A DNA stretch of 14,347 bases, from the NCBI GenBank assembly GCA_019689955.1, contig JADGGM010000013.1, positions 1 through 14,347 on the forward strand. The letters are read 5' to 3'. The notes under the pieces were generated by a model that saw nothing but the letters and a program-made list of their open reading frames with translations, was not told where the DNA came from and did not search any database. The stretch's first letter is position 1; every line of letters begins with the position of its first letter. Both the position numbers and the translations under genes were made by a program. Origin of the DNA: Gemmatimonadaceae bacterium (lineage in GTDB: Bacteria > Gemmatimonadota > Gemmatimonadetes > Gemmatimonadales > Gemmatimonadaceae). Positions 1-6,190 of this stretch are shown here, piece by piece.

Positions 1-64
1 AAGACAGCCCCCGGCCCCCGACCGCGACGATGAAGGGACCACCGCCATGATGGAGCGCCGATAA
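1..64 (+). CDS. C-terminal tail of an upstream gene (5' end outside window)
   Basis: The frame starting at base 2 is open from the window edge to a TAA stop at 62-64. It encodes about 20 residues (Arg/Pro/Asp-rich, ending MMERR). The stop shares its last A with the ATG of the antiporter (TAATG), an arrangement typical of translationally coupled genes in one operon. Nothing in so short a tail identifies the product. The alternative is that this is only leader sequence, because a 60-bp open frame is weak evidence in GC-rich DNA. Confidence 0.4.
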   Translation, partial: RQPPAPDRDDEGTTAMMERR

Positions 65-1398
65 TGCGCCGCATCCTCACCCTCGCCCTGCTCTACGGCG
101 CGATGCAGCTCGTCATGCCGCTCGCCGCGCACGACGCGAGCGCGCCGGCCACGCTCCTCATCTTCGGCTTTCTCGTCCTCGCCGCGTACACGTCGGGGGA
201 GCTGGCCGCGCTGGCGAGCCTCCCGAAGATCACCGGGTACCTCGTCGCCGGTGTCATCTTCGGGCCTTCGCTCATCGGGATCGTCACGCCGGCGGCGATC
301 GAGCAACTGGAACCGGTGAACCGGCTGGCGGTGGCGCTCATCGCCTTCCTCGCCGGCGTGGAGCTGCGGTGGGGGGAGCTCAAGGCGCGCGGGCGCGCGA
401 TCCTCACCATGCTCGGGCTCGAGCTCACGCTCTCCTTCGTGGCGATCGCCCTGGTGCTCTGGCTCCTGCGCGCACATATCCCGTTCCTGCGCGAGCTCGA
501 TCCGGGCCCGGTGCTCGTCCTGTGTGCCCTCTTCGCGTCGGTCACCATGGTGCACTCTCCGGCGGTCACCATGGCGCTCCTCACCGAGACGCGCGCGCAG
601 GGGCCGGTGGCGCGGACCACGCTCGGGATCGTGCTCGTGGCCGACGTGGTGGTGGTGCTGGTGTTCAGCGGGATGCTCTCGGTGACCCGCGCGTCGATCC
701 CCACCGCCGCGGGCGCACCGGTCGCCTCGGCCGCGGTGATCACGTGGGAGATCCTCGGCTCGCTCGTGGTCGGCGCCCTGCTCGGGGGCGCGGTGGCGCT
801 GTACATGCGCTTCGTGCAGCGGGAGCTGCTCCTGTTCGCGATCGTGATCGCGTTCTTCGGGGCCGAGATCGCGCGCATCACGCACGTGGAAACGCTGCTC
901 ACGCTCGTCACCGCCGGCTTCGTGACCGAGAACGTGTCGAGCGGCGACGAAGGGCGCGCCCTGCTGCACGCGATGGAGCGTTCGGCGGTGCCGGTGTTCG
1001 TGGTGTTCTTCGCGCTGGCCGGCGCGGCGATCAATCTGTCGGTGCTGGCGGTGCTCTGGCCGCTCGCGCTCGCGGTGGTCGCCGTCCGCGCGGGGGCGCT
1101 CTTCGCCGGGTCGTCGCTGGGCGCGCGCTGGGCCGGGGCGCCGCGCGCGGTGCAGCGCCATGCGTGGCTCGGGCTGATCGCGCAGGCCGGGGTGGCGAAC
1201 GGTCTGGCCGGGATCCTGGCCGCTGCGGTGCCGGAGTACGGCGTGCCGATGCAGACGCTGATCCTGAGCGTGATCGCGATCAATGCGGTGGCCGGACAGA
1301 TTCTCTTCCGCATCGCGCTCGCGCGAAGCGGGGAGGTGGAAGCGGCCGCGGGTGCCGCCGTGCCGGCACCGGCGCCGCGCGCAGCCTCCGGCGGGTAA
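64..1398 (+). CDS. Cation:proton antiporter, CPA2 (KefB/NapA-like) membrane protein
   Basis: A 444-residue integral membrane protein of the Na+(K+)/H+ exchanger fold, with about 12 hydrophobic segments spread across nearly the whole length. The hallmark motif PKITGYLVAGVIFGP lies at residues 54-68, matching the conserved P-x-x-x-GY-x-x-AG-x-x-x-GP of CPA transporters. An intramembrane Asp sits at residue 194 in LVADVVVV, where Kef proteins carry a Gln-Asp pair, so this Asp is the likely ion/proton site (inference). The family exchanges monovalent cations for protons across the inner membrane. There is no cytosolic TrkA-N/RCK domain; the C-terminus is a short Ala/Pro-rich tail. The ATG at 64 follows GGAG at 52-55 with 8-nt spacing and overlaps the stop of the preceding frame. 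Transported ion and physiological role cannot be read from the sequence. It ends 18 nt before the convergent regulator gene. Confidence 0.88.
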   Translation: MRRILTLALLYGAMQLVMPLAAHDASAPATLLIFGFLVLAAYTSGELAALASLPKITGYLVAGVIFGPSLIGIVTPAAIEQLEPVNRLAVALIAFLAGVELRWGELKARGRAILTMLGLELTLSFVAIALVLWLLRAHIPFLRELDPGPVLVLCALFASVTMVHSPAVTMALLTETRAQGPVARTTLGIVLVADVVVVLVFSGMLSVTRASIPTAAGAPVASAAVITWEILGSLVVGALLGGAVALYMRFVQRELLLFAIVIAFFGAEIARITHVETLLTLVTAGFVTENVSSGDEGRALLHAMERSAVPVFVVFFALAGAAINLSVLAVLWPLALAVVAVRAGALFAGSSLGARWAGAPRAVQRHAWLGLIAQAGVANGLAGILAAAVPEYGVPMQTLILSVIAINAVAGQILFRIALARSGEVEAAAGAAVPAPAPRAASGG

Positions 1399-1416
1399 CG
1401 TCCGGCGCGCCGCGGG

Positions 1417-2271
1417 TCAAGCGGTGGAGCAGAGGCCGACGTCGTCGCGCTGCTGGGCGACGGTCGGCGGCCGGCGGCAGGCGAGCGCCGCGAGCCGCGC
1501 GCACAGGTCCTGCGCGCTCACCCCTTCGCGCAGGAGTGAGGGGAGCATCCCCGTGGCGACGCGCATCTGGTCGGACATGATGCGGCGCGCGGAGTAGCCC
1601 AGCTTCGCCGCGGCCTCGCTGAGCAGATAACCATCCTGCATGTAGCGGTACGCGCGGACCAGGCGCGCGACCGTGATGAGCTGGTGGGCCGGCGCGATCC
1701 CCACGCGCTCGAGCCACCGGTCGAGCCGCCGCCGCCGCATTGCCGCGAGCGCGGCGAGGTCGCTGACGCTCGTGATCAAGTGCGGCGCGTGGAAGAGCTG
1801 CGTGATCGCCTGGGCGAGGAGGACCGGGAGCCGTGCGATCGGCTCGCGGAGCGAGGCGAGGATCGACTCGGCCATCTCGTCGGCGGGGATCCTTTCGAGG
1901 AACGCGCGCAGCTTGAGCGGCGTGTCGTCGAAGCCGCGGAAGAGGACGTGTTTGAGGCCGTGCGCGCTGAGCGCGACGGTGAGCCGCAGCGCCTCCGGGG
2001 CCATCGTGGTATACACGACGATCGGCAACGTTGGATACCGATTGAGCATCGTGATGATCGGGCGCGGGCGCGCGGTGCCGTCGGCGCGCGGGTCGACCAC
2101 CACCAGGTCCACGTGCCGGCAGCGGATCACCTTCGGCAACGACGTCCAGCTCCGCGCCACCACGATCCGGTGCTCGGGCTCGAGCGCGCCGCGGAAGTGG
2201 GTGAGCGTCGGCGCGGCGAGCCGCACGACGATGTCGAGCGGGCGGGGGCCGCGCCTGTCTGAAAATCGCAC
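1417..2271 (-). CDS. Pseudo-receiver + AraC-type helix-turn-helix transcriptional regulator
   Basis: A 284-residue predicted DNA-binding protein. Residues about 166-248 form the two-helix-turn-helix layout of AraC family regulators: the first around SVSDLAALAAMRRRRLDRW, then a linker helix (LITVARLVRAYRYM), the second around LLSEAAAKLGYSARRI. The N-terminal 120 residues alternate strands and helices like a response-regulator receiver. D60 in VVVDP sits where the phospho-acceptor would be and a Thr lies in VVYTT, but the acidic pair after strand 1 is missing and Arg replaces the conserved Lys in VLFRG. Control by phosphorylation is therefore doubtful. I chose the GTG at 2271 because GAGGA lies 4 nt upstream and the receiver-like fold begins there. 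The same frame stays open to an ATG at 2496, but that extension has low-complexity content and overlaps the opposing lipoprotein gene. It is convergent with the antiporter and divergent from the lipoprotein. Targets are unknown. Confidence 0.75.
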   Translation of the reverse strand: MRFSDRRGPRPLDIVVRLAAPTLTHFRGALEPEHRIVVARSWTSLPKVIRCRHVDLVVVDPRADGTARPRPIITMLNRYPTLPIVVYTTMAPEALRLTVALSAHGLKHVLFRGFDDTPLKLRAFLERIPADEMAESILASLREPIARLPVLLAQAITQLFHAPHLITSVSDLAALAAMRRRRLDRWLERVGIAPAHQLITVARLVRAYRYMQDGYLLSEAAAKLGYSARRIMSDQMRVATGMLPSLLREGVSAQDLCARLAALACRRPPTVAQQRDDVGLCSTA

Positions 2272-2374
2272 CCGATCCTCGGGGACCGTGCAACGGCGGA
2301 CGGCGGGCGCGCCGTACGTTGCGGCGCACGTGCCGTCACCGGCAACCCACTTCTTCCCCAGCCCCGAGGGCCAC
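2272..2374. promoter_or_regulatory. Divergent intergenic region between regulator and lipoprotein gene
   Basis: These 103 bp separate the GTG of the regulator (- strand) from the ATG of the small lipoprotein (+ strand), so both promoters should lie here or just inside the neighbouring genes. The ribosome-binding sites are visible: TCCTC at 2276-2280 (GAGGA on the - strand) and GAGGG at 2366-2370 on the + strand. I could not find convincing -35/-10 pairs or an operator repeat. Autoregulation by the AraC-type protein would be expected from the layout, but it is only inference. Confidence 0.4.
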
Positions 2375-2506
2375 ATGCTTCGTCGCCGCCTCGCGCTCCT
2401 CACGCTCGCCTTCGCACTCACCAGCGTCATCTCCGCGTGCAGCAATCCGACCGCACCCAAGGACTGTGGGGTCACCGCCGGGAGTGGCATCTGCAACGGG
2501 CATTGA
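2375..2506 (+). CDS. Micro-lipoprotein precursor, 43 residues
   Basis: A short gene with a textbook lipoprotein signal peptide. It begins MLRRRLALL, giving a basic n-region (Arg3-5), followed by a hydrophobic core to about residue 19 and the lipobox ISAC with the lipidated Cys at residue 22. The mature peptide would be only 22 residues long. It keeps two further cysteines (31 and 40) that could form a disulfide, and ends NGH. GAGGG lies 4 nt before the ATG, a good ribosome-binding site, and a strong hairpin follows 21 nt after the stop. I recognise no family; small peptides with a Cys-Ser-Asn-Pro-Thr start after the lipobox are common as unannotated genes in high-GC environmental bacteria (general impression, not checked). 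Localisation would be inner or outer membrane facing the periplasm. The same frame is open far upstream, but that stretch is antisense to the regulator. Function is unknown. Confidence 0.65.
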   Translation: MLRRRLALLTLAFALTSVISACSNPTAPKDCGVTAGSGICNGH

Positions 2507-2527
2507 TGCGCATCGCCGGCATCTCGC

Positions 2528-2556
2528 AGGGGTGGCAGGGGCGACCTGCCACCCCT
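2528..2556. terminator. Perfect 12-bp stem-loop, likely bidirectional terminator
   Basis: The arm AGGGGTGGCAGG at 2528-2539 is exactly complementary to CCTGCCACCCCT at 2545-2556, with a 5-nt loop (2540-2544). It sits between two convergent genes: 21 nt after the lipoprotein stop (+) and 15 nt after the TPR gene stop (-). No T-run follows on either side, so it differs from a classical intrinsic terminator. Such T-less hairpins at convergent ends are nevertheless common in very GC-rich genomes. It could also act as an mRNA 3'-end stabiliser. Confidence 0.72.
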
Positions 2557-2571
2557 CGTCGTGTCGCGTCG

Positions 2572-3822
2572 CTACAAGTTGGCTTTCACGCGCATGGTGC
2601 GCAACGCGAGGACGACTTGCTCGACGCTGGGGGGGAGTGAGGCGGGCTCCGGCGTAGGCTCGGGCGCGGCCGCCTCGCGCGGGGGTTCGGCGAGCGCGGC
2701 CAGGAGCTCCTCGGCGCGGATGATGACTTCGTTGATCCCGTGCTCCTCCGCGAGCGCGAGGGCGCGCTCCGCGGCGGCGCGGGCGCGCGTGCGGTGCCCG
2801 AAGGTGTGCAGCCCCTCGGCGACGCACAGGTGGTAGTGCGGGAGGAGGAGCGCGGGGAGGGTGCGCTCGTCGACCGACCGGCGGCGGCGCTCGAAGTCCA
2901 TCTCGCGCCCTTCGAGCGCGTCGAGCTCGATCAGGTTGATGATCGCGACGAACTGCGCGTCGCGGTCCACGGCGCGTGCGAGCACGAGGGTGTGGGCGTC
3001 GCGGGCGGCGGCGTAAGCGTGGAACCCTTCCTGGAGCGCCACGCCGAGGTCAGTGAGCGCGCGCGCGCATGACGCCTCTTCGGTATACAAAGATAGCGCG
3101 CGAAAAAGATAGCGGACCGCGGTCTTCCACTTCCTCCGCCGCGCCGCCACCGCGCCCAGGTCGTGCATGATCCCCGCGATCAGCTCCGTGTGCGGCGAGT
3201 TGCGCGCCGTCTCGATGATCGCCTCGAGGTACTGCTGCGCGAGCGGTAGGTTGCCGCGCTGCAACGCGACGTTCGCCGCGGCGATGTCGGCACGGATCCG
3301 GAGGTCCGGCAACTGGTGCACCTCGGCCGACTCCCGCGCGGCCGCGATCGCGCGCAACGCGTCGTCGAACCGCGCGAGCTGGCGGAGGCACGCGCTCAGC
3401 CGAAGCTGCGCGCGAATGGTGAGCCCCGCGGCACCCTTGTCGGCCGGCGGATAGGCCAGCAGCGTCTCGTACGCATCGGCCGCCAACGCCCACCGCCCCG
3501 CGCGCGCGAGCGCTTCGGCGTACGCCACGAGCAGTCGCGGGAGACGCGTCGCGGGGGACGTCGCCCCTGCCTCGAGCAGATCGAGGAGCAGCGCGCGGAA
3601 CTGGCGGTGCGGAAGATGCGTGCTGTCGATCGCCTCGATCGCGCGTCGCAGCTCGCTGTCTTCCTCGCACGCCGGCGCGCCCTCCTCAGTCGGCTGCGCC
3701 AGACGCGTCTCGACGTAACGCAACGCGAGCAACCCCGCGCGCGTCGAACGCCACTCGGCGCTGCGCTCGTCCATCGCGGCGAGCTCTCGGAACCACGACT
3801 CATGGGGTAACGCCAACGTCAT
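2572..3822 (-). CDS. Tetratricopeptide-repeat (TPR) protein
   Basis: A 416-residue, mostly helical, soluble protein without signal peptide or membrane segment. Degenerate TPR units are visible as paired helices with the usual small/aromatic pattern: about residues 94-126 (LVAYAEALARAGRWALAADAY), 133-168, 174-210 (ANVALQRGNLPLAQQYLEAI), 214-249 (GAVAARRRKWKTAVRYLFRA), 253-287 and 326-362. A Pro/Glu/Ala-rich linker (about 379-397) leads to a short conserved-looking C-terminal helix. TPRs are protein-protein scaffolds. No enzymatic or DNA-binding domain is evident, so partner and process are unknown. The ATG at 3822 has GGGAGG 3 nt upstream. The gene stands alone: a terminator-like hairpin follows it and a 359-bp gap precedes it. 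It probably forms a single-gene transcript. Confidence 0.85.
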   Translation of the reverse strand: MTLALPHESWFRELAAMDERSAEWRSTRAGLLALRYVETRLAQPTEEGAPACEEDSELRRAIEAIDSTHLPHRQFRALLLDLLEAGATSPATRLPRLLVAYAEALARAGRWALAADAYETLLAYPPADKGAAGLTIRAQLRLSACLRQLARFDDALRAIAAARESAEVHQLPDLRIRADIAAANVALQRGNLPLAQQYLEAIIETARNSPHTELIAGIMHDLGAVAARRRKWKTAVRYLFRALSLYTEEASCARALTDLGVALQEGFHAYAAARDAHTLVLARAVDRDAQFVAIINLIELDALEGREMDFERRRRSVDERTLPALLLPHYHLCVAEGLHTFGHRTRARAAAERALALAEEHGINEVIIRAEELLAALAEPPREAAAPEPTPEPASLPPSVEQVVLALRTMRVKANL

Positions 3823-4181
3823 CGCCCTCCCGTCACGATCGTCGTGCGGACGCCGCCACGTCGCCGCGAACCGACTCGTGCGCCCTCATGCACGTCGCGC
3901 ACCAACATGCAGCCCAGTCGTGGACCGATGACGATTAGCGCGCTCTAATATTCCGCCCCGCGACCGCCCTCGCGAATATGCACGGTTGATGGAGCGTCGC
4001 AACTGGAGGAATCGCCTACGTCGATGACGATGACAACGGCGGCACACCATACCACAACACGCAACGGCTGCGTTCCCGTACATCGCGCTCCGCACCTGCA
4101 TCATGTCCACCGAGCTCCGCCATGCCGGGGCGGTGCGATGCGCCACCCATCATGAGGAGCCTCTAACGTCGCACCGCGCGC
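3823..4181. other. 359-bp gap without a convincing gene, relatively AT-rich
   Basis: This stretch lies between the end of glgP and the start of the TPR gene, both on the - strand. It is less GC-rich than the flanking genes, with local AT patches such as CTAATATT near 3945-3952 and GAATATG near 3974-3980. It should hold the TPR gene's promoter and the 3' end of glgP. Two short open frames exist, 3886-4146 on - (86 codons, Arg-rich) and 4024-4155 on + (43 codons, His-rich). Neither has a well-placed ribosome-binding site or a recognisable product. I see no clear terminator hairpin after glgP. Confidence 0.5.
3975..4002 (-). promoter_or_regulatory. Possible sigma70-type promoter for the TPR gene
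   Basis: On the - strand TTGCGA (complement of 3997-4002) is followed after 16 nt by CATATT (complement of 3975-3980). Each box matches 4 of 6 consensus bases. It lies about 150 bp upstream of the TPR start and within the AT-richer gap. The match is modest and the leader would be long, so this is only a candidate. Confidence 0.22.
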
Positions 4182-5918
4182 CTACCGCGCGACCTCTTCG
4201 CGTTCGATCATCACGGCCGTCGCGGGGAAGTACGCGTTGCGCACGTACTGCTCGAGCATGCGCTGCGTGTTGAAGAAGGAGCCGTTGAGGGCGATGGCGT
4301 GGCGCATCACCGTGGCGTACTCGGTGTGGCGCTGATAGAACATGGGAAGAATGACCTGTTCGAGCTTCGCGTACAGGTCACGCACCTCGCCCTCCGGATC
4401 GGGCTCGGCGGCGTCGCTCGAGCCGATCGCCCACCCCGTGGCCCCTTCCACGTGTCCTTCGATCCACCACCCGTCGAGCACGCTCAGCGACGGGACGCCG
4501 TTGAGCGCGGCTTTCATCCCGCTCGTCCCCGAGGCTTCGAGCGGCTTCATGGGATTGTTGAGCCACAGGTCCACCCCCGCCGTGAGCAGGGCGGCGATGT
4601 CCATCTCGTAGTTCTCGAGGTACACCACGCGGATCTGGGGCTCGAGCGCGCGCGCGGCTTCGAAGATGTGCCGAATGAGCGCTTTTCCCCCATCGTCGCG
4701 CGGGTGCGCCTTGCCGCCGAAAATGATCTGCAGCGGGCCGGCGGCGGTCGCGATCGCGCGCAGCCGCGCGATGTCAGTGAAGATGAGATCGGCGCGCTTG
4801 TACGGCGTCGCGCGCCGCGCGAAGCCGATCGTGAACACCGCCGGGTCGAGGCGCACGCCCGTGCGGCGCGCGACTTCCTCGAGGAGCGCGCGCTTGGCGA
4901 TGGCGTGCGCTTCGCGGATCTCGTCGAGCGGGATGTCGATGGCGTAGCGCAGATAGAGATTGTCGTACCGCCACTCGGGGATGCGCCGGTCGAACAGCTC
5001 GCGGAACGGCTCCGACGTCCAGGTAAACGCGTGCACGCCGTTGGTGATCGAGTCGACCGGATAGTTGGGGAACATGCTCTGCGAGATCTCGCGGTGCCGC
5101 ATCGCGACGCCGTTCACGTAGCGCGAGAAGCGGAGCGCGAGGTACGTCATGTTGAGCGCGCCGTCGTCGCCGATGCAGTGCGCGGCGCGCAGCAGCTCGG
5201 TGTAGTCGTTGCCGAGCGTGGGGCGGACGAGCGACTCGGGGAAGCGATCGTGTCCCGCGGGGACGGGGGTGTGCGTGGTGAACACGCACTGCCGGCGCAC
5301 GGCCTCGATGTCGCCATCGTTCACGTCCCAGTGCTTGCGCCCGGCGAGCTGCCGCTCGAGGAGGGCGAGGGTGAGCAGCGCGGCGTGCCCCTCGTTGATG
5401 TGGTAGCGCATCTCATCGTCGTAGCCGAGCGCGTGCAACATCGCCGCGCCCCCCATGCCCAGGACGATCTCCTGCGCGAGGCGGTAGTGGTTGTCGCCGC
5501 CGTAGAGATAGTCGGTGAGCGTGCGGTCCCACTCGGTGTTCTCGGGGAGGTCGGTGTCGAGGAGGTACACCGGGACCACGTGTCCGTTGATCCCGCGCAC
5601 GGGGTAGCGCCACGCGCGCACTTGGACCGTGCGGCCATCGATCTCCACCGAGATGCGTGCGGGGGCCTGTTCGAGCCGTCCGTCGGGGCGCCACTCCTCG
5701 GGCGATTCGCTCTGCTGCCCGTTGGCGTCGAGGTGTTGGCGGAAATAGCCTTTGCGGTGCAGCAGCGTGACTCCGACCATGGGCACACCGAGGTCCGCGG
5801 CCGAGCGCAGGGTGTCGCCGGCGAGCACGCCGAGCCCTCCGCTGTAGGTGAAGATCTCCTGTTCCAGGCAGATCTCCATGGAGAAGTACGCGATCGTGGC
5901 GTTGGGTAGCTCGAACAT
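4182..5918 (-). CDS. glgP: Alpha-glucan phosphorylase, short form (GT35 family)
   Basis: Phosphorolyses terminal alpha-1,4 bonds of glycogen/maltodextrin to glucose-1-phosphate in the cytoplasm, using pyridoxal phosphate. The 578-residue protein starts directly with the catalytic N-lobe (IAYFSMEI at about residue 9, then [11 protein letters not shown]). It contains [22 protein letters not shown], the ATPYKRADL region, and the cofactor motif [14 protein letters not shown] with the PLP lysine at K469. These features place it in the divergent bacterial/archaeal alpha-glucan phosphorylase family (the short TIGR02094 type) rather than the ~800-residue E. coli GlgP/MalP type; the usual N-terminal extension of the long forms is absent. 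The ATG at 5918 fits the family start. Its GAGG directly abuts the start codon, and GGAA a few nt upstream is a weak alternative site. It lies 272 bp after treY on the same strand, so it either ends the glg/tre operon or has its own promoter. Confidence 0.92.
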   Translation of the reverse strand: MFELPNATIAYFSMEICLEQEIFTYSGGLGVLAGDTLRSAADLGVPMVGVTLLHRKGYFRQHLDANGQQSESPEEWRPDGRLEQAPARISVEIDGRTVQVRAWRYPVRGINGHVVPVYLLDTDLPENTEWDRTLTDYLYGGDNHYRLAQEIVLGMGGAAMLHALGYDDEMRYHINEGHAALLTLALLERQLAGRKHWDVNDGDIEAVRRQCVFTTHTPVPAGHDRFPESLVRPTLGNDYTELLRAAHCIGDDGALNMTYLALRFSRYVNGVAMRHREISQSMFPNYPVDSITNGVHAFTWTSEPFRELFDRRIPEWRYDNLYLRYAIDIPLDEIREAHAIAKRALLEEVARRTGVRLDPAVFTIGFARRATPYKRADLIFTDIARLRAIATAAGPLQIIFGGKAHPRDDGGKALIRHIFEAARALEPQIRVVYLENYEMDIAALLTAGVDLWLNNPMKPLEASGTSGMKAALNGVPSLSVLDGWWIEGHVEGATGWAIGSSDAAEPDPEGEVRDLYAKLEQVILPMFYQRHTEYATVMRHAIALNGSFFNTQRMLEQYVRNAYFPATAVMIEREEVAR

Positions 5919-6190
5919 CCTCGTTCCGTGGCTACGCAGTGAGGTGAGTAGCGGTGCGCGCGCGTTCAGGCGCCGGCGTGGCGCCCGCGCGATCGATCCC
6001 GGCGGGGGATCGTCGACCGATACCGGGAGGGGAATGGGCCCTCAGCAGCCCTCGCGTCATGGGGCGTTGGTGCGTCGGGCACCGGGGGCACGACACATGA
6101 TAACTAGCGGGTACGCGTTCGGGGAGCGTTTCGGGCGTTCGTGGAACGGACGATCGGCCAGGGCGGCGTGTTGCGGCGGCGGACATGGGC
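5919..6190. other. 272-bp gap between treY and glgP
   Basis: No gene is supported here; the open frames crossing it are extensions of antisense or out-of-frame shadows of treY and glgP. It contains two small inverted repeats: 5969-5974/5980-5985 (GGCGCC, 5-nt loop) and 5994-6000/6006-6012 (CGATCCC with GGGATCG, 5-nt loop). Either could weakly terminate treY transcripts or structure the glgP leader. A TATCAT on the - strand at 6097-6102 is a candidate -10 box. The length, set against overlaps of 0-34 nt elsewhere in the cluster, suggests separate control of glgP. Confidence 0.5.
6097..6102 (-). promoter_or_regulatory. Candidate -10 box upstream of glgP
   Basis: TATCAT on the - strand matches the TATAAT consensus at 5 of 6 positions. 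It lies about 180 bp upstream of the glgP start in a locally AT-richer stretch. No acceptable -35 element is found 16-18 nt upstream and there is no extended -10 TG, so support is thin. Confidence 0.2.

Noticed and set aside
1403..1412. CGGCGCGCCG palindrome between antiporter and regulator stops
   Set aside because: A perfect palindrome without a loop in very GC-rich DNA; too short and unable to form a proper hairpin, so not called a terminator.
1673..2374. Upstream extension of the lipoprotein frame into the regulator gene
   Set aside because: It would place about 230 residues of antisense sequence before a perfect lipoprotein signal peptide; the ATG at 2375 has its own ribosome-binding site.
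2272..2496. N-terminal extension of the regulator to an ATG at 2496
   Set aside because: It would overlap the lipoprotein gene head-on, has low-complexity sequence unlike a domain, and a GTG with a good GAGGA site exists at 2271 just before the recognisable fold.
3886..4146. 86-codon - strand frame in the 359-bp gap
   Set aside because: Arg/Ser/Cys-mixed composition, no ribosome-binding site seen and no recognisable motif.
4299..5909. + strand open frame of about 536 codons opposite glgP
   Set aside because: Same antisense artefact: Arg/Val/Glu-rich, no recognisable motif, while the - strand carries the complete phosphorylase signature.
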